Below the pieces are notes generated by a model that was not told the origin of the DNA, did no database searches, and saw only the letters and a program-made list of their open reading frames with translations. From contig NC_066581.1 of the NCBI RefSeq assembly GCF_024323335.1, forward strand, positions 32,174,699 through 32,238,698: a stretch of 64,000 nt of DNA, read 5' to 3'. This DNA is from Lathyrus oleraceus. Taxonomy: Eukaryota; Streptophyta; Magnoliopsida; Fabales; Fabaceae. A program made the position numbers and the translations under genes. Positions 49,279 through 60,688 of the stretch are shown here, in pieces (position 1 is the first letter of the stretch; the number at the start of each line of letters is the position of its first letter).

Positions 49279-51075
49279 ATGTCACAACATCCTTCATCTT
49301 TTGGTTCGAAACCTACTCACAAAGCAAGAACACCCTCCATAGATTTTCTGGATGAAGACATATTGGAAGTTATTCCTCTTTCATTCATCCCAGGCGACGC
49401 CCCTGGTCTATCTTCCACTGCAGGAAATACTGAAGGTAACAATTCTGATAACCCTCCCTCTAAGGATGACATGCATTATACTGATCGTGTCATTAGGAAT
49501 CTGGTCACAAGGATCCTAAATGAAGGACACTCAGTCAAGGGAGTTTCGACTCCTCTGTCTAGAAGGGAACCCTCAACTGAGGTGGAACCTCAAAATGAGA
49601 AAGATGATGATTCATCTAGGTCAGAGAAAGATATTGCTGCAAAAGGACTATGTTCTTTAGGGAAAACCTTGCCTAGTAAGAAACCTGTAGATGCTTCTCA
49701 GTCTAAGAAGCATGACTCTGCTGAGAAGGTGATTGATTTGGAAGAAGAGAGCTCAGATGAGGAAGATGATACCTTGCTTCATCACTTGAAGCCAAGTGTT
49801 GCAAAGAGAATGAAGACCAGGAAAGGCAGGTCTGTGGTTGAGATGATGACAGCCAGAACTAGTAAGAAGGCTGCTGCTGTAGGTCCTTCAAAGTCATGGA
49901 GTAAAGTGGAGGTCAAGAAGAGAAAGGTCAGAGAAAGTTCTGATTCAGAGGATGATGTTGAAGACGATGTCCCAGACATCTCTCCTGTCAAAAAGAAAAC
50001 TGTTAGAAAGTCCTCTGCCAAGGTTGCTGCTGTGCATTTGGATAACATTTCCTTCCATCTGGAAGATGGTGCATCCAAGTGGAAATTTGTAATACAAAGG
50101 GGAGTTGCTATGGAAAGAGGACTAGGAAAGCATGTTGTGGAAGTGAAGGAGGTTATGGAGTTGATCAATTCTGCTGGTTTAATGAAAACAGTTAGTGCAT
50201 TACCCCAATGTTTTGAAGGTCTTGTTAAGGAGTTTGTGGTGAACATCCTGGAGGATATTGCTGACAAGAACAACAAAGAGTTTTGCAAAGTGTTTGTTAG
50301 AGGAAGGTGTGTGAAGTTCTCCCCAGCTGTGATCAATAAGTTCCTAGGAAGAGGAACAGAAGGAGCTGTTGAATTAGAGGCCACAGACAATGAAGTCTAT
50401 AGGATAATCACTGCTGGACAAGTCAAGGAATGGCCAAGCAAAAAGCATCTCTCTGCTGGCAAATTAATTGTAAAATATGCTATCTTGCATAAGATAGGGT
50501 CAGCCAACTGGGTACCAACAAACCACATCTCAACAATCTCTAATGCTCTTGGAAGGATAATATATGCTATTGGAACCAGGCTCAAATTTGATTATGGAAG
50601 GTTCATGTTTGAACAAATTGTTAGACATGCTTCCACAAATGCAGTGAAGCTGCCAATTTCCTTTCCCTCAATTATTTGTGGGATAATTCTAAGCTAGGAA
50701 CCTTGTATTTTAAGCACAAGTGATATCCCCAGTAGAAGAAAGCCTCCATTGTCAGTTTATTATAAGTTATTTGAAGGCAGTCATGTCAATGACATTGTCA
50801 TGACATCTGCAATGAAGAAGCCAACCTCTCAAGGTGGCCTGATTGCTGAATTGAAAGAGATCTGTAAGGAATTGGAGACTGGGATTAGGGTGGCTAAGGC
50901 TAGGAAAGAGGCTTTAGAGGTTCTAATTAATAGCTTGGAGCAAGGAGATATGGATAATGTTGGTGAAGCCAAGGAAACAGATGCCCACACCTCAAGTGAG
51001 AGGTCTGAATCTCAAGATCAATCTAGTGGTAGTTCTGGATCTGAAGGTGAAAAAGATGCTACCTCCTCAGACTGA
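49279..51075 (+). pseudogene. SIRE envelope-like ORF with one premature stop
   Basis: From ATG 49279 the frame is open for 472 codons to TAG at 50695-50697 and then continues in the same frame to 51075. The N-terminal 260 residues are rich in Ser, Lys and acidic residues with nuclear-signal-like clusters (KRMKTRKGR, KKRKVRESSDSEDD). The middle (WKFVIQRGVAMERGL to LKFDYGRFMFEQIVRH) resembles the plant retroelement domain annotated as putative plant transposon protein. The end has a coiled-coil stretch (LIAELKEICKELETG) and a Ser/Glu tail. The role of such ORFs is unproven; the name envelope-like is historical. Confidence 0.75.
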
Positions 51076-51754
51076 GTTATGTTGAAGATGGTCCCCCTGT
51101 TATAATGATGTGTGTTCTGGATGCTTGGATGCTTTGATGCTTTGATGCTTGTTGTTTAATGTTTGTAGTTTTTTTTGGGCTCTTTGTGAGTTCTCTGGAT
51201 TTCTGTTTATCTCAGCTCATTTAGCTGTGTATAATTATGGTTCTGTACCACCTGACATTTTGTTTTAACATTTTATATGTTATAACATCCTTTGTGACAT
51301 TCTCTGCTGGACTGATTGACATTTATTTTGTCTAATTGGTCTCTTTGGTCTATTTTGACTAAAAAGGGGGAGAAGTTAATATGTGGAGAGTTGCAGTTAA
51401 TATGTGGAGAGTTGCAGTTAATATGTGTTGAAGTAGCTAGGCTAAGCAAATGACAGCTAATGTTGAACAGAATAACGTTTTGTGTTGTACAGGTGATGTT
51501 GAAGGAGATGTCAGAAGGTGATTCTGAATGTTACAGGTGTTGTTGAAGGAGATGTCTGTGTTGAACAGACTTAGGGGGAGAAGAAACACATATGTGCTTA
51601 AAATGTGTTTATTGTGTGTTTATTACTAGTTGCTATTATAGCTAGTAATTGTGTTGTTATTGCTTTTGCTGCTGCTTAACTGCTGATATGTTTTTACTCT
51701 TGTGAACAAATGGACTGATATATGTTTTAGCCAAAATTTGTCGAAGGGGGAGTT
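51076..51754 (+). other. SIRE 3' noncoding region with purine tracts
   Basis: No gene. A 22-bp unit containing TTAATATGTGGAGAGTTGCAG is repeated in tandem at about 51376-51430. AAAAAGGGGGAGAAG (51361-51375), TTAGGGGGAGAAG (51570-51582) and GAAGGGGGAG (51743-51752) are three polypurine tracts; the last directly precedes the LTR. Confidence 0.75.
51743..51754 (+). promoter_or_regulatory. Polypurine tract of the SIRE element
   Basis: GAAGGGGGAG just before the LTR start TGTTGG, the usual arrangement in SIRE elements. Confidence 0.75.
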
Positions 51755-52704
51755 TGTTGGTTCTTGTGTTGGCAGCAATTTTGGGAAAACCTAGAGTGTT
51801 AACAAGTTGTCACATGTGGTGTCCTGACATAAGATATCATGTACCTACTGGATGTTTAAAATGTGATTACGAAGGATTTTACTGAGATGTCAGACCCGAT
51901 GTCATGACATCTGTATACAGAACATTTAGTCTGAAGCTTATGTATTAGGTGATTGCGTTTTTAATGCTAATCTGTGTATGATTGATGAGATGATTGAACA
52001 CGCTATCAATCAGTAATTACAACGAGATTAACTTATTTTCCAAAGAGATCTAATCAACTGTCATGAGAAGATATGACTGGAAAATAGTTTTAGGGTTTTA
52101 TGATGTCCAAGCCTAGTCAAATGCTTCTATAAAAAAGACATGGAAAACCTGATTTGATACACAAGAAATAACGAACGAAATATTGAGAGAGAATAAGGGT
52201 TTAAGTCTTGTGTGGTCGTGTGAATTGTAAGCCATTCAATTCATCCATAGATGATTGAATTGGTTTGATTTTTGAGTTGTAATTTGTCACTCTAAGCTTT
52301 TAAGCATGAGTGTGTGTCTACTTGATTGAAGTTGTTAAGTAAGATCAAGTATGTGTCTTTGAAGAGTGTCTTCTTTTCATTGTAATTCTTGTTTTATATC
52401 ACTGTTGTGATTGAGGGGGAGTGAGTGGGGTCTCATATCTAAGAGTTCTTAGGTAGAAGTCACACGGGTAGAGATTAGGTGAAAAGACTGTAACTTGAGG
52501 TTATTTACTGAGAGTCTTTGAACTGATTCTATTTATTGGATTTCCTTCCTGGCTTGGTAGCCCCTAGACGTAGGTGAGTTTGCACCGAATTGGGTTAACA
52601 ATTGCTTGTGTCTCTTGCATTACTGTTCTTTATCTTTTATCCTATTTGTATTGTTCAGATATTAGTGTCGTGACATTACCTTTGACATCTCAAGTCTGAT
52701 ACCA
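51755..52704 (+). repeat. 3' LTR of the SIRE element (about 950 bp)
   Basis: Begins TGTTGGTTCTTGTG after the purine tract. It has a TATA-like TATAAAA at 52128-52134. The end is placed at TGATACCA (52704) because Ogre leader sequence starts within ten bases after it. With the 5' LTR lost, the end cannot be proven. Confidence 0.65.
52128..52134 (+). promoter_or_regulatory. TATA box in SIRE LTR
   Basis: TATAAAA in TTCTATAAAAAAGAC about 370 bases into the LTR, a usual distance for copia promoters. Confidence 0.45.
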
Positions 52705-52710
52705 AAATTT

Positions 52711-52957
52711 TAGGATCTCAAGCCAACTTGTTAAGGACTACTCCACACAAGTCGAACATGACTATACTGTCCTCTTATCTTAATTGCACTCAAGTTTGGG
52801 TTAGAACGTATCTCACCACTCAGAGATCACCAAGCATAACAAAAAGATTATATCACACAAACAAATATACATACATCAAATATACAATTATATACACACA
52901 ATAAAGTAGGCTAAACCCACCGGAGACTACTCCCTAGCAGAGTCGCCACTTAATTTT
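52711..52957 (-). other. Leader and PBS of element V
   Basis: On the minus strand TGGCGACTCTGCTAGGGAG (52932-52950) follows the LTR end, then leader sequence colinear with 9159-9420 of element I. It is truncated at the SIRE border. Confidence 0.78.
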
Positions 52958-54641
52958 TGTAGCGGTAAATTCATGATCGTCAAGCTATGGGTAAGCAAGA
53001 CATCAAATAACAAGAGTCGCCACCACGCATTTATTGTTTCCAAAGGAAAATGGAAAAGTACGAACAAAACCAACAAATAAGAAGTTTTCAAATCAAAACT
53101 AATAAAATGCCAGAGATTATAGGTAAGGGGGTTGGTTACACAAAGGGAAGCTGTTAGCACCCAAAGTGTCCTAGGTACCCATAGGGAGCCCTTTCTTATG
53201 TGCATATGTGTTTTTGTACAAATGATGTTTACAAATAAATAGAATGAATGGATGAGAAAAGAATTCATTAATTATATTTTTGTGTTTGACTAGACCTTCA
53301 AACTTCTGCCTATGTACCAACATAAAAATGAGGGATCAAAACCTCGTAGTTCGTGGTATAAATTTCAAAGTGGATACATTGATTTTTAATAAAAATTAAG
53401 TTTGAAAGGCAGAAAGGACTAAAATGGCTTGAATGAGTTAGTTATTTTTGGCTTTTGAAAATTTTAAGTCAAGTATAATTAAGTATATTTACAAGTTTGA
53501 TTAAGAAAAGAAATTTGAAAATGCAATGGCATAAGACCAAAGTTTCGAGTTTGCAAGATGGTCTATGTTTAGAAAACAAGCATAAGCAAAGAAGTTTTTT
53601 AAAAGTTGGGAGAGATTTTGAAAGTAAAGAAGTGGGGAGGAGATGAAGAGACTAATCCTAAGCATAAATTTAAAAGTTGAGAGTTGAAAAGATCTGACCA
53701 ATGGGATGCAATCCAATAGACAAGAATGTCATATAGAAACACAAATTCCCTTGGCCATTAGAATCAAGCAACAAACAATGCACAAAATATCAACTTGAAG
53801 AGCAAGGTATCAAATAAAGATAGCCACATCCAAGCTATAGTATGATGCATGTTAATGCATGTTAGAGACATAGTATGATGAACTATGTTCATGAAACATA
53901 CCAAACACAAAAAAGAATATGCAAAGTGGGGGGCCTAATATCATCCACACTTATGTCGATTTTGCAATCAACTAGCCTTAGGATATAGAGATATCATAGG
54001 TCCATGACATGAATGCATAAAGAAGGGAATTGAGATGAAGAGGGAGGGGAAATGGATCAAACTCAAATTGGACAAAGGAGGACTTTTACCAAATTAAGAT
54101 CATTCATTCATTTTGGGAGATGGAATGTACATTCCATCAATCCCCTAAATCCAACGATCTTAACCTAACAAAGTCAAATCAACTTTGACCAAGCCCAACA
54201 ACACTAGTCAAACTTACAAAGTCAATCAAAATGGCTCTACATAATTTATTTGTCATTTATTCAATTAAAAATACTAAAAATAATACATTAAATTAAATAT
54301 GGTTGGTCAATTTCCTAAAACCTCATCAAAACACCAAAGAAATGACCATGAGATTTATCATAGGCCAAACAAGGCCAAAGGACCTTGGAGAAAAAATTTC
54401 AAAATTTTTGGAAACTTAAAAGTATTTTTAAACAATTGAAAATATTCTCAAAATCAATTAAATCATGAAAAATATTAATAATGATCCAAAAGATAATTTT
54501 AATTCAGAAAATGAAAGAATATTTTATTTAAATTTTTTCGGTGAAACTCTCATATTTTTGGATCAATATTAAAATTAATATGAATTAATGAAAATCAAAG
54601 GAATAAAAATTAAAATAAAAAAACAAAAAAAACGTGGACCT

Positions 54642-54677
54642 CTTGATCTGCCTCATTAATTGAGGTGGCAGATCAAG
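54642..54677 (-). repeat. Inverted repeat in LTR of element V
   Basis: CTTGATCTGCC at 54642-54652 pairs perfectly with GGCAGATCAAG at 54667-54677, loop of 14 bases. The other LTR has one mismatch (47822-47857). It lies downstream of the TATA box in sense of the element, so it would be in the RNA. Confidence 0.75.
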
Positions 54678-55373
54678 TGATTGAGTGCGCGCGTTCCATG
54701 ATGCGCTTGAGTCAACTGATCACACGCCTGGTAATCAATATGTACGCTCCTGATTAAATCATTTCAAACTCATCTAATGGCTCTGGACCACGCCACATCA
54801 TTGCCGGAGCAAAGTGTCGGTCGTTTTCTCAGGCGACCTTGGCCGGACTGGTTCGTTCTTCAGCACATCATAAATGAAAAAAGAGGACATGATCTTAAAC
54901 AAAAAATGGCGTAGATCATGAATCTGACCTTAATTTTAACTAACTCCAAATATATAGAGAGATATGTAGAGTTGAATTTTGAGGTGTGTCAACTGAGTTG
55001 CTTCGATTTGACCTCAAAGCAACTCAATCTTCTTGCCTACATTGGTAGGACTTCAAACAACCAAAGATCCAAGAGAATTTATGAGGATTGAGAGAGAATC
55101 AAAGATAAGAAAAATCTGGAAAATTACCTTCAATGCTGTGCAAAATTAGATCTCTCTTGCTTCAATTCGTGCTAGATCTTGCTTATGGAGCTTGTGGAAG
55201 TGGCTTAAGAACAATGCTAGGCTTTGGATCCTGGAGTTTTTGAATCTCCAAACAGTGAGATTCAAACTCAAATTTCAAATGAAATTTCTTAGGTTTTCCT
55301 TTGAATTGAGAGGGTTTGAAGAGTTGGGGGCAAAGTTGACGCAGAAGGTCCTTTGAATTGAGCATAGGGCCCC

Positions 55374-55384
55374 TCTATTTATAG
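55374..55384 (-). promoter_or_regulatory. TATA box of element V LTR
   Basis: GCTATAAATAGAGG on the minus strand, about 1.5 kb from the LTR start. Confidence 0.65.
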
Positions 55385-56883
55385 CAAAATGAAGTGTTAT
55401 TTGCACACTTGAAAAATGTCCAAATTTGGTAATGCAACACACATGCTTGCATGGGCGTGTACAGGCCCATGAAGCAATCCAATTAAGTCTATAATCAACT
55501 GAAATAAGGTCTGAATGAAGCTTGAGTGTCAAGGCAAAGTTATTTGATCATTTGAAGCTTGAATCTTGCCAACTGATACATGCCTGTTAACACCATGCAC
55601 AGACCTATCAAACTTAGTCCAAAATGAATGAATTAGGACTCTTGGGAAAGCTTAGATCAAGAGGAACAAATCTTATGTTGAACACTTTTTCATTTGGAAC
55701 TTGTATCATGGTGAATTTTGAGGTGGATGTTTGGGTTGAAAAAACTTCTAAGTGTCAAGTCCCATATTCAATTATTCCACCTTGCTTAACTTCTTATGTG
55801 AACTCCAAATGAGGAAAGTGTCTTCATCAAAGTTGTAGATCTTTCAAAGACCTTCAAAAAGGTTACAAATTTGACATCATTTATATTTAGGATGAGTGAG
55901 TTATGCATTTCTGAAGTTGAGGAAAATCACTTGTTCAATGGTATTGGTCCAAATGACCTATAATGTATCCTCATATCACATGCTAATAAAATTTGATTTA
56001 GATCTCACTCCAAACATAAAAGTTTAAGTAGACACATTGAATTTGATTTTTCAACTTGGAAATATTCCATATAAAAAAATTGAGCAAGTTATGGCCTTGG
56101 GAAGTTGACTTTCAAATTAGGGTTTAGACAAAATGACCTATAATGTTTCGACATAGAAGGTGACTTTCCAAGCAAAATTAGCTCTAGACCTAAAAATGAA
56201 AGTTGTTTGTAATGTCATTTAAAGTAACTTTTCGCATGGAATCATTTTCATATGAGGAAAAGTGTAGGAGATAGGGTCTACGGGGACCCAGTTTTGATCA
56301 GATGAATCCATCTGGCCAACCACTATCAACCAACTTGCTAACTTGCAATTCTATTGACTTTTTAGGCTCATGGTAGATCATATATACATAATATGATGTA
56401 AATTGAAGTGTCCCTTGAGAAATTTGATCAATTGGTGAGGAAGCTTGTTGAAGAAGTTACTCAAGATACCCAGATAAACTAGGGTTTCCAAGGCAAACCA
56501 ATTCCAAACTCTTGAAGAAATCTTGATCAAAATAACATGTAGAGATCATTGGGACTCATATATGATGCTTATAGACATTGTGGATCATTTATTGGTTGTG
56601 CTATTAGCAATGATGGTCTTAAACCCTAGATGTGAACATGATAGATCAATGGTGATCATGCCTTACCTACAAAAGAGTTAGGCAAATACAAAGACATAAT
56701 TTTGGTATTTTGGTTAGTAAAATGATAATATACAAGTATGATACAATCACATGGTGCTTGGTGATCTCTCCCAAAAGAAACCCAATGAAAGCGGGGTAAG
56801 AAGGATGCCAAGGTATGATCCCAATGCTAATGCATATGATGAGATATCATGAGGGATCTTAGGGTCAAAATTTGGGTCTTACA

Positions 56884-57217
56884 GGATCCATATATGATAC
56901 TTAGAGCCAATGTAAGCCTTTTCTTGATTGAGCTATTTGTAATAAGGGTCTTAAACCCTATATATGAGCTTGATAGATCAAAGGTGAACATGTGCACTAC
57001 CTACAAATGAGTTACACTATACAATGGCATATTTTTGGTATTTTGGTAAGTAAATAATGAAAAACAAAGTATGATACAATCAAATGGTGCTTGGTGATCT
57101 GTCCCAATGCAAACCTAATGAATGAGGGTTAAGGAGGATACCAAGGTGTGATCACAATGCTTATGCATATGATGAGAATATCATGAGGGAGCTTAGGGTC
57201 AAAATTGGGGTCTTACA
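56884..57217 (-). repeat. Element IV 3' LTR, start (with GGATC duplication at 56884-56888)
   Basis: On the minus strand the LTR starts TGTAAGACCCCAATTTTGACC at 57217 and runs to the insertion of element V. It resembles the first 330 bases of the LTR of element V, which gives a false impression of a tandem duplication. The rest continues at 45377. Confidence 0.82.
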
Positions 57218-59839
57218 GCTGCCCCGATTTAAGGACATTCTTGCTGAGGAGGTGAAGGTTAAAATCTTCGTATCGACTCAGTAGAATGAGTTTAAATAAC
57301 AACATATCGAAACAAAATTTGGTCCCTAAGAGACCTCATGATGCATATGAAATGAATGTTAAAAATAATCTTTGTGGGGAAAAGTTGCCACAAAGGAAAC
57401 GAATCCGGAGAGACGAAAGTCCGCAGGAGTATAATGCATTCCATAAGGAAAAACTCACTGGGGAGACCGAAACTCTGGGGGGAAATGTTGTGCATAGGCC
57501 AGGCTACGACTTTAAAACTACTGGGGGGACTCGAGGGATTCAACAAAAATAAATTTGTGGAAAGATTCAGTCGGGAATAAAAGGAAAAATCCTGCAGGGG
57601 AAACGGGTAAATCATAACAAAGCAGAAATACTCGAACCAAGCAAGACACGACGGTTTCACTAAGGAAATATGCACTCAAACTCAACTGGGGAAGAACTGA
57701 TCTTCAACACAGGATGAACAGAAGTATATTATCCGCTACCGGTTATTGGGTAAGGAGATAACATAATCTGACAGAGAGGACATTCATTACCGATTAGGGT
57801 AAACATATCAAGGATGACTCGCCGAGGGAAAAAATGAGGTGTATCCATTACCAGTTACTAGGTAAGAATAACCTGTTAGGGAAAAGCCAAATAGGATTTA
57901 CAACTACCGGTTACTGGGCAGAAGACCACAAAGACAGAGAATATCCGTCACAGATTAAAGTGAACATATCAAGATTAGACTTAAAGGGGAAGAATATTCG
58001 TCATCGGTTAAGATGAACATATCAAGGATAGACTCACCTGGGGGATATTAGGAAGGATATTCGTCACCGATTAAGATGAACATATCAAGGATAAATCGCC
58101 TAAAAAAGTAGGAATTATATCTATCGGTTACTGGATAGAAAACCAAAAAGAGAATATTTGTCACTGGTTAGGATGAACATATCAAGGATAGACTCAGAGG
58201 GGAGAAATAGGAATTATATCTATCAGTTATTGGATAGAATATCGAAAATAGAGTATCTGTCACTAATTAAAGTGAACATATCAAGGATAAACTCTAAGGG
58301 GAAGCAGGATTTACAACTACCGGTTACTGGGCAGCAGACCGCAAAGAAGAGGAAATTTGTCATCGATTAGGATGAACATATCAAGGATTAACCTTCTAGG
58401 GATCCAAATAGGGATTACAACTACCTTTTTACTGGGTAGAATACCAAAGAGAGAATATTTGTCACCGGTTAAGATGAACATATCAAGGATAGACTCAAAG
58501 TAGGGGAAGAAAATATCCATCACCGGTTAAGATGAACATAACAAGGATAAACTTCCTGGGAGACGTGAAAACAAATCCGCTGGGGAGAAAAGGGTTACTT
58601 TTGTCGGATATTGGGGCAGAAGTGAAATACTTGCAAATTAAGAAGAATGTTACCAGTTAATGGGTAATAGACTCTCAAAGGGACCAAAAACATATATCTA
58701 GGTAAGATCTAGAAAGAAACGGTTAATGAAAGACTCAACCCAATGAGGATATAACTCAGGGGGAGTGGTTCCATCCAAATAATCTACTGGGGAGGAAGAT
58801 AAAATAATAATCATACACGAGGAAATAACTCAGTGGGGAAATGAGAAAGGTTAAATTCTTTCTACTTAATGGGCTGACACTCTACAATTGAAAGAGGACA
58901 GACATACCAAATCTGCGTGGGGGAAAAAAAGATACCACCATAGCAGAGGATCAGAGAAATAATGAATCACAAAGTGCATGAAATTTATGAATATATATGT
59001 ATATGTGTATGTATATATGATGATTATGCTGACAAAACGATCACAAAGGATACAAATGTCACTGGTCTGAATCATCGATACAATTCTCAGCCAATCCTCA
59101 TAGGAGGGAAACATCTGCTGGAGAGAAAAGGGTGCAAAGGAATGCACAAGAATCATCCACCTTCCAGGCTCAACTCTGGCTAGGGAAAAGGAAAAGGTTT
59201 GCCAAAAACCTGCACTATCAACTCTGTGGGGAATTTTAGGTCAACACCATATCAAATGGGAGACAACCTTGCAAAGGATCGAAAATACTGCTCAAGAGTC
59301 AAGGCTAACAGAGGTTAGGGATAACTCTGATGGCCACTTGCAGGGAAACAAAATTTGTCGAACTGTGCAAACTGCTGCGATAACGCGCCTACAACTCGAG
59401 GGAGGAAAATACAAACTTAGCTGGGGAAACCAACAAAACTCAGCTGGAGATGCTGAAAAGCTGTTGGGGAAGAAATAGAGATCACGCCAACTGCTTGTGG
59501 AAAAACCAACAATGCTTCGCATTTTAGGGCTTACCTGTTCTCGGACCGCTGTGGACATCCCTTAATGAAAGCGATTGCTCTTCAAAAATTAATTGCATTT
59601 ATTATTTAAGAAAACATGATTTTTTTTATTTTAAAACTTTAATTTCAAAAATGATCACAATAAAATTTAATTCTATTTAGCTAAATAAATAAGAGTAGAA
59701 ACAATTGGATAAAACCTCAACTTTATTTGATAGGATGGTAGTATGTAAATGATAAGACTCCATAGATCTTTACAAAAGTTGAAAAATGGTAATTTACATG
59801 GAAAAAGGGCTACATTGAATACAATGATCACTAGTACTT
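57218..59839 (-). other. 3' noncoding region and polypurine tract of element IV
   Basis: On the minus strand CGGGGCAGC (57218-57226) precedes the LTR. Upstream of it is a 2.6-kb noncoding region rich in CTGGGGA/TCCCCAG words as in element I, an array of about nine 38-bp repeats and further hairpins (57736-58667), then AT-rich sequence to the Athila insertion at 59840. Short ORFs are unsupported. The pol gene lies beyond the Athila element, outside the window. Confidence 0.72.
57784..58560 (-). repeat. Interspersed repeats and hairpins of element IV
   Basis: About nine copies of a unit with CACCGGTTAAGATGAACATA followed by TCAAGGATA (plus-strand reading) lie between 57784 and 58550. Between them are hairpins with an eight-base loop of the RGTTAYTG type: TTACC/GGTAA at 57848-57865, TCTATC/GATAGA at 58120-58139 and 58219-58238, and, outside the block, TTACC/GGTAA at 58650-58667. 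Confidence 0.8.
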
Positions 59840-60231
59840 TGATAACACTGAAATTTACCGTATTTTCGACTCCGATTTCACATGCATTCTAGTTGTTTTA
59901 TTATCATTTTGTTGTGTTATTGCTATGTTTTCCTTTGTTTTCAGGTTTTTACTTTAATCGGAGCCCCGATCGAGAAAAGGAGCCAAAAGCCCTAAAAATC
60001 AGCATTTTGTACTTATGGCCTACCCCATGGCGGGCGCCACAGACCCTGCCATGACGTGTCCAAGCTCAACTTCCCTCAACTCCCACGTTCCCCACTACCT
60101 CCACTAAGGCGCCTCAGATTGGCCTTGTGGCGGGCGCCATGGCCTTGTGGCGAGCGCCATAAGAGGAAAGTAGTTTCCCTCCCATTTTCAAGTTTAAGGG
60201 CATCCAAGTCATTTCCATTTTTTTACTTGCT

Positions 60232-60240
60232 TATAAATAG
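60232..60240 (+). promoter_or_regulatory. TATA box of the Athila LTR
   Basis: TATAAATAG in GCTTATAAATAGAAAC, a near-consensus plant TATA box about 390 bases into the LTR. Confidence 0.7.
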
Positions 60241-60525
60241 AAACTCGAATTCACTTTTACAATCATCCAAACTTAGAGCAGAGGCAAACTTAGAGCAACT
60301 TTGTTTCACTTAGGCATATATTCAGTATTTTAAAGTGGTAATAGCTTCGAATTGGAGTGTTACCACAATTATGTAATCGAGTCTGTGATAGAGTCTGTAA
60401 TCGAGTTTGGAGCACTTTGGAAGGAAGTTAATCCTGCCGCCATTTTCATTTCCGCTTTGCAATTTATTCAACCCTCCGATTGGAGTAGGTTTTTATTACT
60501 TGCCTTTATCTTATTTATTTTCCCA

Positions 60526-60688
60526 CACTCGCTTTACTTTGTTTATTTCCCGCACTCGCTTTACTTTATTTATTTCCCTCACTCGCTTTACTTTATTTAT
60601 TTCCTCGCACTCGCTTTAAATTATTTACTTCCCGCACTCGCTTTAAATTATTTACTTTCCGCACTCGCACTACTTTTATTTATTTTAA
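60526..60688 (+). repeat. 27-bp tandem repeat in the Athila LTR, six copies
   Basis: CACTCGCTTTA-type units start at 60526, 60553, 60580, 60608, 60635 and 60662, so the period is 27 with one 28. It lies downstream of the TATA box. The resulting open frame (60352-60717) encodes only repeats and is not called as a gene. Confidence 0.9.

Larger units (their letters stand above)
47955..52704 (+). mobile_element. 5'-truncated SIRE/Maximus-type Ty1/copia element
   Basis: Contains the end of the copia RT, RNase H, a long envelope-like ORF, a spacer with purine tracts and a 3' LTR. Gag, protease, integrase, most of RT and the 5' LTR are missing. The post-pol ORF places it in the SIRE/Maximus lineage. 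The left border joins LTR sequence of element V. Confidence 0.85.
45378..56883 (-). mobile_element. Element V: minus-strand Ogre remnant with a copia insertion
   Basis: Two LTRs in the same orientation (45378-47954 partial and 52958-56883), a PBS and about 250 bases of leader (52711-52957), all between GGATC duplications. Nearly all of the internal region and part of the 3' LTR are missing. A 5'-truncated SIRE element occupies 47955 to about 52704, so one deletion probably removed both the SIRE 5' part and the Ogre interior. Roughly 6 % difference between the two LTR ends (counted over about 240 bases) makes it much older than element I. Confidence 0.82.
52958..56883 (-). repeat. 5' LTR of element V (3.9 kb, internally deleted)
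   Basis: On the minus strand it starts TGTAAGACCCAAATTTTGACC at 56883 and ends TACCGCTACA at 52958. Compared with the other LTR it lacks about 0.78 kb near 53837. It has a strong TATA box at 55374-55384 and an 11-bp inverted repeat at 54642-54677. Confidence 0.85.

Noticed and set aside
49782..50390. Minus-strand ORF of 202 codons
   Set aside because: It is opposite the envelope-like ORF, with no independent similarity.
52695..52704. TCTGATACCA as a reversed tRNA-Met primer site at the SIRE LTR end
   Set aside because: It equals the complement of a copia primer site, but on this strand it sits at the 3' end of a plus-strand LTR. No minus-strand copia element begins there, so it was taken as the LTR end, with low certainty.
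56549..57217. Apparent tandem duplication of an LTR start (TGTAAGACC at 56883 and 57217)
   Set aside because: GGATC at 56884-56888 matches 45373-45377, and the flanks join into one LTR. It is an LTR inserted into a related LTR.
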